Shown: piece after piece, positions 58,101 through 64,000 of the stretch
Layout of the letters: each line of letters begins with the position of its first letter
Position numbering within the stretch: the first letter of the stretch is position 1
From: Branchiostoma floridae
Taxonomy: Eukaryota; Chordata; Leptocardii; Amphioxiformes; Branchiostomatidae
Direction of reading: 5' to 3'
Assembly (NCBI RefSeq): GCF_000003815.2
Contig: NC_049994.1
Location: forward strand, 12,970,382 to 13,034,381
DNA length: 64,000 nt
The notes under the pieces: generated by a model
Told to the model about the DNA's origin: nothing
Databases searched by the model: none
Seen by the model: only the letters and a program-made list of their open reading frames with translations
Position numbers and translations under genes: made by a program

Positions 58101-60897
58101 GACAGAGGCTGCTGGCAAGCTGCCATCTATGTGCTAGCACACCTAACCCTCATCCAACGGGGAAAAACAGGCAATAAACACAATAGAGTGAGTGATACCT
58201 CACCTACCAAGAAGGAAATCCACTCTGGGATTGTACAGGCTAAAATAGATATCTTCAAAGATACATTTGTATACACAAAATACAGACCTCCTGTACTGCT
58301 AGTTTGATCTTGGCCTTCATCCTGTGAATGCGCTGGCGTTGCTCCTGTACTGTAGTCTCCAGCTCCCGGCACCTCTGGACTAATGTCTCCTGATTGTCCT
58401 GTAGGAGCTGGACTTCACTTCTGTGCTGACGTTCCTTCTCCGTCTTCTTTCTGTCTAAAGTCTGGACAAACAGAAAGTCGCAAGGGAGGGCACAGGATTA
58501 ATTGAGTACTGTAAATGCATTTAAGTTTGCAGGGATTTACCCGGTAGCGGGAAAAAGGACTCTTCGCGGTGGTTTTAAGTTCCCGGTAACACGACAGACT
58601 ACAGTCTAATACCATAATAGAAAAATGTTTGCAGTGGTTTTAAGTTCGCGGTGAAGTGGTCACCGCGAAAACTGCCAACATGAATCAACCGCGAACATTT
58701 CTGTAGAAGACATACACAAGTAAAGCAAGTACAACACATACTACATATGGTACATGTAGTTGTTACTTTTTTATTATTGTACGTGTGTTGAAACTCTACC
58801 TTAGCCATAGCCTGTGACTCCATGAGCTGTTGTTGTAGCTGCTGAAGTTGTTGTGATGGCTCTGCTGCTGCTGTGGATGTCCTTCCAGTCTTCTCTCTAC
58901 AATACACAAAATCACAGAATACTTTTTAGTCAACCAAACTTTATCATGCATATATACGTACTAGTACTAGTACCCCTGACTTTGACCTAGAAGTGACAAT
59001 GTGACAGGTTTGTCAAATTTCAAAGGGGGAGCAATGTCAGTGCAATCTTTAACGTTGTTGGCCACAATAAGCGTGATTTGATAAAGTCAGCGTCCTGCTA
59101 CCTTCCTATATTAAATTTCTACACAACTGAACAGTACTACCAACATTCCTCATCCATCCCTTGATAGCCCCAGACACAGGCTACTCACTTGAGCTGGTTG
59201 TTGGTGAGGATGAGGTCCTGGATGAGGACCTGACGTCGGTCACAGTCCTGTATCAGGCTCTTGAGGCTGTCCCGTAGTGACTGGGCTGTGGCTCTGTCAA
59301 GCACTGTCACATCTACATTGATACAATACATAGTTACACATCATTAGACAGACTTTACAATGTCACAATGTTATACTTGCTGGTTACGTAGCTGACTTTG
59401 CATCTGCAGCGCTATACGACTGTTACTCTGTATGTGGACATGTATTCACCATAGACAAGATCTTTGTAATGTGTCAAACTCAAAAAAGTCAAAGGCAAGA
59501 ATTGACTATAGGGACTTGAGACCACCAGAAGTGGTAGTCATATTGACCCTTGTGTAGGGGTGGTCACAAGCTTCTACAGATTTGATTGTATGTGGATAGA
59601 AACCCAGCGTTATTGTTCTACATTCCATGACGCAGTAAATGGCCAACAACACACCTATCACTGTCAACCATGGCTTTGTTATGACCCAGTTCAGCAACAT
59701 GCTTATATGTAACACACCTGCAGACAGTGCCCCATGCCCAGGCTGTACAGGAACAATGACTGGGAGACCGTGCTCCTTCAGTAGTAGGTTCACCTCACTC
59801 CAGGGGGTCTGAAATTAAAACAATAGATTCTTAAGAGCTGTATGTAAAAGTGGGGGGTTGAAGTAGTGCTAAATGATCACACCAAACGGCTGTCAGGCTT
59901 TTGGCTCGATCAGTTAGACCGCTGGTGTTGTGATCCTAAGGACCCGGGTTCGATTCACGGGTCGGTCGGGATATTTGTATATATTGTTTCTTTCTGTTCT
60001 ACTCGCCCCTCTGACTTCTTACATTGGCGCCCGACGTGGCCCTGGTGGATAACAGGCCAGAGATGTGCCTGCCCACAGGGTGCTCGAACTCGGAGATTCG
60101 AGGACGAATCTTGAGAAGAAGAGGGGGAGTAGTGTAACAGTGGGGGGTTGAAGTAGTGCTAAATGATCACGCCAAACGCCTGTCAGGCATTTGGTTCGAT
60201 CAGTTAGACCGCTGGTGTTGTGATCCTAAGGACCCGGGTTCGATTCACGGGTCGGTCGGGATATTTGTATATATTGTTTATTTCTGTTCTACTCGCCCCT
60301 CTGACTTCTTACATGTATGAGAAAAAATTAAGAAGAGTACAAGAAGATAGACAACATCCATACAACTTATAAGCATTACCAGGATCACCCACGTACTGAC
60401 ACATAGACATAGATGATTTTGTAAGTGCATCTAGGGCATGACAAGTGAGTTAAGTGGGTTCAGAGTTTGTATTTCAAATGCTTTTGAAAATGAATGATCA
60501 TCCATGTTTTGTTTTGTTTTTGTCTAGCTCATATTGTTTTACAATAGAATGTTATATAGTCCAAAAAATTCTATATTCAAAGAGGCGATTGTAAAATCAG
60601 TTACAGTAAGAGTCAAAGTGGAAAATGCTTTTGAATTCGTTAACTGATGCTCGAGCTACAAAATAATGCTAGTTGTAATCAAAGGACTTTCACTTTTAAT
60701 TACCTAATGTTACACAGTAGTCTGTTATTTTCTTCAGTTCTACAAACATGGCAAGAACATTCAAATATAGTACGATCTGGGATGTGGAGGGAATTCTTTG
60801 TCACGAAGATCCTGTTTTCAGAAAGTTATTGGTCTAAACAACTCAGTTTCAAGTACAGAGTTTGAACTTGGTACAGAAAAGAAAACAATACCTCCAT
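52125..60897 (-). CDS. CEP70: Centrosomal protein of 70 kDa (17 coding exons, complete)
   Basis: Coiled-coil centrosome protein that in vertebrates binds gamma-tubulin and helps organise interphase microtubules, the spindle and cilia. Exons in order: 60892-60897, 59718-59808, 59189-59312, 58800-58896, 58288-58461, 57593-57678, 57344-57428, 56800-56909, 56170-56247, 55671-55779, 55168-55266, 54532-54687, 54016-54174, 53326-53497, 52911-53025, 52438-52517, 52125-52183. Every junction is GT-AG and phases join without error, giving 599 aa (human 597). Seen: N-terminal WSEVNLLLKEHGLP; Gln/Glu-rich heptad-like coiled coil over about residues 33-290; the strongly conserved HFQKLFDVP at 475-483 followed by VRMNQVYSRLGEM; and the C-terminal IVPAVRALKLLS. 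The first coding exon supplies only Met-Glu; an in-frame TAA lies 24 bases upstream of the ATG. AATAAA (minus) lies at 51983-51988, about 140 bp past the stop. An N gap (56312-56411) falls inside an intron. Confidence 0.95.
56312..56411. other. Assembly gap (100 N)
   Basis: 100 N within a CEP70 intron (56248-56799). The splice phases on both sides agree, so no exon needs to be hidden here. Confidence 1.
56601..56777. mobile_element. MITE copy 2 (CCGGGGCCC family) in a CEP70 intron
   Basis: Same family as 8968-9134: it begins ttccaaaccggggcccagcc and ends gggccctggtttggaa. The right end is 22 bp from the CEP70 exon at 56800-56909, on its donor side, so it lies close to a splice site without touching it. 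Confidence 0.75.
57892..58095. mobile_element. Long-armed fold-back MITE in a CEP70 intron
   Basis: Arms of about 80 bp are inverted copies: ACCCCCCTCACATTA at the left against ACACCCCTCACATTA at the right. Both include ttcgat.ggacgac.agtct and tacgaggaggcatgaccctg. The spacer is about 45 bp. No firm target duplication is seen. Confidence 0.75.
58507..58706. mobile_element. MITE with tactgtaaatgc / ttcgcggt repeats in a CEP70 intron
   Basis: The left end tactgtaaatgcatttaag is loosely inverted at the right (cgcgaacatttctgtag). Internal copies of gtggttttaagttc and an exact palindrome ggtcaccgcga/cgcggtgaagtggtcaccg are seen. It resembles a common dispersed family; its class is uncertain. Confidence 0.5.
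59902..59956 (+). promoter_or_regulatory. Pol III A-box/B-box-like segment in 5' LTR of the TRIM
   Basis: TGGCTCGATCAG (A-box-like, 59902-59913) and GGGTTCGATTC (B box, 59946-59956) lie at tRNA-like spacing, with a T-arm-like stem (CCGGG...CACGG, one mismatch). The anticodon stem does not pair well, so this is a tRNA-derived head rather than a working tRNA gene. Confidence 0.65.
60192..60246 (+). promoter_or_regulatory. Pol III A-box/B-box-like segment in 3' LTR of the TRIM
   Basis: This is the second LTR copy of the same tRNA-like segment: A-box-like TGGTTCGATCAG at 60192-60203 and B box GGGTTCGATTC at 60236-60246. The B box is identical between the LTRs. Confidence 0.65.
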
Positions 60898-62052
60898 AGT
60901 TGAGCCTTTCTGTGGGTTTTAGCTGAGTAAAACTGGTTCTTTTTCACACATAGGGCGTGGAACCACCATCTGAAGCGCTACATGTAGAGAAACGGCGCTG
61001 CAGATACGGTTGGAAGAGCAGCTTCGCCGTTACATCAAGTATTCCCACAACAAACATCAAAACATCACGGGCAGACGAATTTCGGCGCCCTTTGGTCCAT
61101 TCATCGCTACTAACATGGATACAGAACACTGTAACGGACCGGTACACTTGTCCGTGCAGGGGTGGTCAATTATAAATGTGTAGCTAAATGGTCATCAAAT
61201 ATGAATTAAGCGTAAAAATCATTGATAAAACCATTATTTTTTTACTTTGTTAAATTCTGTTTCTTGGTCTTCTCTTTCTTTTTTAGAATTTTATTCTCCA
61301 CTATTTATAATTCTCCCTCAAAATGCTCTCGGAATGTAATATGCCAAAAGGTCACAGAAACCCCTTAGCTGTATATAAAATGTGCATGTTTATCATAAAA
61401 GAAAATGAAAGCAAACAAATATTAAGATTAAACTAGCCAAAATATTAGTATCTTGATATGATTCTGTTAGTAAAGTAGAATAATTTTTCTATGTCTGAGT
61501 TTTGAATCAGTTCAGGATGTTTAAAATATTTTTACCTAAGGGGACTTGTCGACCTAGTACCTCCAAGATGGCAGCGTCCACGAACGTGGTTTGGCCGTAA
61601 CTTTCACGAAAATTAGAGTTTTATCCATTTATCTGAAAGCCATATTCATCCAGAGTTTTTCAAATACTCTCAGTAAGTCCTATACTATATTTGTATGTAA
61701 AAATACGTAAGTTAAATGGTGCTAGTGTTGACGTAGAATCCCTTATGATTTTATGTTCGAGTTTCGTAACATGCCATGGACTACAAACTACGAAGTCGAT
61801 TATACAAATTGTGTCTTTTCTGTGACGATGATTCTTTGTGATGAATTTTCGGCATGAGACGGACAGATCGAGAAATATCAAAATGCGTTTTGTTTTCCAT
61901 TTGGGGAAAGGCTTGATCTGTTATATACCAAAATATTAGCTTCCTCAAAAGACACAGTTCAACAGTTGTATACTTTAAAGTGCCTTTAGCTTTGCTTTCT
62001 TTAGATGTGACCAGTGATTCACTGCAAGTAACAGTTCTTTTACTTCCCTTAG
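60898..62052. promoter_or_regulatory. Head-to-head intergenic region between CEP70 and TBRG4
   Basis: About 1.2 kb separates the two divergent start codons. The part at 60940-61150 is relatively GC/CpG-richer than its surroundings and probably holds the CEP70 5'UTR and TSS. The rest is AT-rich, with the YY1-type site at 61563. A shared or bidirectional promoter is plausible but not shown. Confidence 0.45.
61563..61600 (+). promoter_or_regulatory. YY1-type site and 10-codon uORF, probable TBRG4 5'UTR exon
   Basis: CCAAGATGGCAGC at 61563-61575 is close to the YY1 consensus. Its ATG (61568) opens a 10-codon upstream ORF ending TAA at 61598-61600. A good donor, GTAAGT, follows at 61673, and an acceptor ends at 62052 just before the TBRG4 coding exon. 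A first non-coding exon of about 61550-61672 is inferred; no transcript evidence is available. Confidence 0.45.
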
Positions 62053-62099
62053 GCCAACCTTAGGCCCTGTGAATAGAGAAACAAGATTCCAATATCACC

Positions 62100-63796
62100 A
62101 TGGCAACACGACTACTCCGTATTCTCCACCTAAGACATCAGGCGTTGTCTCTCTGGAAAGGACCGCCAGGTTACATGAACAGGACTCTTCTGTTGGGAAG
62201 ATTACCCAGTAGCACTGTATCAATGGTCCACAGTCAGCATACAGATGTAGAGAGTGGTGTAGTCACAGCTGAAGGCTCGCAAACGACAGACTTAGAAACT
62301 GAGAGGTTCACCTTGGAGACAAGGTTAAGAAATGCGCAGAGTCCCGAAGACGTCTGGAAGGAACTGAACGAAGAAGGCATGACCGGAGACAATGCAGTTC
62401 TCGCTATCTCCAAGTTGAATGGCTTTACACAAACCATGAAGGAGGGGGGAGTCACAAATGATGCTATTCTCCAAGATCCGAACTTCCTAGTCCTGTGTAA
62501 CGTTGCTAACAACAGCGTGACTAAGATGTTCACCGGTAGCGTCCTTTCAATGCTCAGAAACTTGCTACAGATCGGTATGAACCCAGAGAGCAAGATAATC
62601 AAATCCTTGGAGACTGAAATCCGATGGCGCATGCGCCGACTGAACATCTACCATCTCTGCTTTCTCGCGCAATTCCCCATGCACGATGGATCCGCCACGG
62701 AGAGTCAGAAAGAGCTCATGAGCGAGGTGTTGCGGAATCTGGACATGCGCTGGACCGAACTCCGTGAACCACGGTCCGTCGTACAGCTGATGGCAAGCGT
62801 GGGTCACCTGTCCACAGGGTTGATGGAGAGGTTAGAAGACAAAGTGCTAGAGATGGCGGAACAACTCACACAAGAGGAGACAGCAAGAGTGCTGCAGGTC
62901 TTAGCCAATCGGGGCAGGCGGACGGTACCGCTACTCCGGGCTCTGGCCTACCACCTGTCCCGGCGACAGTTTCGGCTGGACCACAACGTCGCCTCCACCA
63001 TCGCGTACGCTTTCGCCAGCCTGAACTTCCCGAACACCGCCGTTCTGCAGAAGATGTCGTCAGAACTCGTGGAGCAGGTGCCTGAACTGAAGCCCCCCAC
63101 CCTCATCAGTTTTGCCAAGTCCTACTCCTACCTGAAGTGGCACCACCAGCCACTCGTGGACACCATGGCTGCTTACCTCACAACAAACCTCAAGTTTCTG
63201 TCGGAAGAACAGGTCAGAGCTTTGGGATTTGTTCATTTTCCCCCTGTCTATTAATCACGATCAAATATATCTATCTATATCTCCCCCAGACAGCTGCGGA
63301 CTTCTGGATTAGATTTTATCGGAAGTACCATTAGACTAATCTCCCCAAGCAGNNNNNNNNNNNNNNNNNNNNNNNNNNNNNNNNNNNNNNNNNNNNNNNN
63401 NNNNNNNNNNNNNNNNNNNNNNNNNNNNNNNNNNNNNNNNNNNNNNNNNNNNACAGCAAGATCTGCTTGGAGATTACCAATAGACTATTTTGAATGACTG
63501 ATATGTATGTACAGCCAAATGGTGATCTCCAACCATGTGTGGAAAAGCAAAATGGAAACCTGTGTCAATCTCCTGATTATGTGGAGCAGAAAGGCACACA
63601 GGAACTTGAGAAAATGATTTTTCCACATCTGCTTGGACTTGGAGATAAGGGCAACTGTTAAAGCATATTGTTAAAGGCTTGTTGTTATTCATCTATTCTT
63701 ATATTTTTTTCTACATCCTCTCAGGTGGCAAACTTTTTGCTGGCATTTGGAAGGCTGAACTTCACTCCAAGCAGTGCAGATGAGTTTTTTGATCAG
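62100..63796 (+). CDS. TBRG4: FASTK-family mitochondrial RNA regulator TBRG4/FASTKD4 (5' part, runs off window)
   Basis: Mitochondrial RNA-binding protein that in mammals stabilises and processes a subset of mitochondrial mRNAs. Coding exons seen: 62100-63212 (371 codons, phase 0, donor GTCAGA) and 63725-63796 (24 codons, donor GTAACA); the rest lies beyond 64000. The N-terminus is Arg/Leu-rich with no acidic residues for about 45 aa, as in a mitochondrial presequence. Landmarks shared with human FASTKD4: EIRWRMRRLN, RWTELREPR, VGHLSTGLMERLEDK, RRTVPLLRALAYHL, and LLAFGRLNF in exon 2. The helical-repeat N-terminal region is present. The FAST_1, FAST_2 and RAP domains would be encoded mostly downstream. 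The ATG has a strong context (caccATGG), and an acceptor ending at 62052 implies a 5'UTR intron. The intron at 63213-63724 contains an N gap. Confidence 0.93.
63325..63500. repeat. Inverted repeat around an assembly gap in the TBRG4 intron
   Basis: ctaatctccccaagcag just left of the gap is inverted as ctgcttggagattacc just right of it, with further related blocks near 63520 and 63630. It is probably an inverted-repeat element whose centre was not assembled. Confidence 0.5.
63353..63452. other. Assembly gap (100 N)
   Basis: 100 N within the TBRG4 intron, at the centre of an inverted repeat. Confidence 1.
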
Positions 63797-64000
63797 GTAA
63801 CAAATTCATTAAATAGTATATAATTTATATGTCATAAAATGTTAACTTGAAGTTGAACACTTCAATATATCAGTGCCATGTGTAAACTGTAAACTATGTG
63901 ACAAGCCAAACCTGCTCTTATATTGAATTTGAAATCAAAATCATGATGTGTCCATCATGAGCCAAAGTTCATAGAATCATACCATGCAAAAGCTTCAGCA

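Larger units (their letters stand above)
59843..60313 (+). mobile_element. TRIM: miniature LTR retrotransposon with tRNA-like LTRs
   Basis: Complete non-autonomous LTR element in CEP70 intron 1, antisense to the gene. The two 181-bp LTRs (59843-60023, 60133-60313) differ at about 6 positions. Both begin TGTAA and end TTACA, with the expected TG...CA ends. The 109-bp interior starts with a primer-binding-site-like TTGGCGCCCGACGTGG (60024-60039), of the TGGCGCCCAACGTGG kind common in animal Ty3/Gypsy elements. It ends in a purine tract (60113-60129) beside the 3' LTR. The element is flanked by TGTA (59839-59842 and 60314-60317), a 4-bp target duplication. There is no coding capacity, so it fits the TRIM class. 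Each LTR carries an A-box-like and a B-box tRNA promoter segment. Confidence 0.9.

Noticed and set aside
59902-59970. tRNA gene in the B-box region
   Set aside because: The A and B boxes are good, but the anticodon stem does not pair and the acceptor strand has no partner. Both copies sit inside LTRs, so it is a tRNA-derived segment and not a working tRNA.
62234-62807. Minus-strand frames across TBRG4 exon 1
   Set aside because: Antisense to a well-conserved coding exon with no independent evidence.

Overview
The window is animal nuclear DNA. It has intron-split genes with GT-AG boundaries, long AT-rich intergenic stretches, (CA)n and (TA)n microsatellites, several LINE 3' ends, many short inverted-repeat transposons, and four 100-N assembly gaps. 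The proteins resemble vertebrate orthologues along their whole length, while genes are compact and non-coding DNA is packed with MITE-like elements. An invertebrate deuterostome fits best, most likely a cephalochordate (amphioxus). This organism call is an inference.

Layout. Bases 1-33,500 contain no gene I can name. They hold tandem repeats, fold-back/MITE elements (1398-1625, 8394-8606, 8968-9134, 19193-19449, 19993-20230, 27356-27880, 28721-29118, 32966-33313), and three LINE C-terminal reverse-transcriptase fragments (17497-18225 minus, 24248-24697 plus, 25920-26365 plus). A two-exon carbohydrate 6-O-sulfotransferase gene lies at 33,582-35,970 (+). A further transposon-rich block follows at 36.5-42.2 kb, including one transposon nested in another.

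The right-hand third is gene-dense. POFUT2 (protein O-fucosyltransferase 2, 8 exons, minus) spans 44,740-49,609. CEP70 (centrosomal protein of 70 kDa, 17 coding exons, minus) spans 52,125-60,897. TBRG4/FASTKD4 (mitochondrial RNA regulator, plus) starts at 62,100 and runs off the window. CEP70 and TBRG4 are head-to-head across about 1.2 kb. I reconstructed POFUT2 (442 aa), CEP70 (599 aa) and the sulfotransferase (490 aa) with consistent splice phases from start to stop. The four genes have no shared pathway: two act in the secretory route, one at the centrosome and one in mitochondria.

The most unusual element is a complete miniature LTR retrotransposon (TRIM) in CEP70 intron 1, at 59,843-60,313. 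It has two 181-bp LTRs, a primer-binding site, a polypurine tract and a TGTA target duplication. Each LTR carries a tRNA-like A-box/B-box segment. Second in interest are two extra partial copies of POFUT2 exon 6, which encodes the HLRR motif, lying in tandem in the preceding intron.
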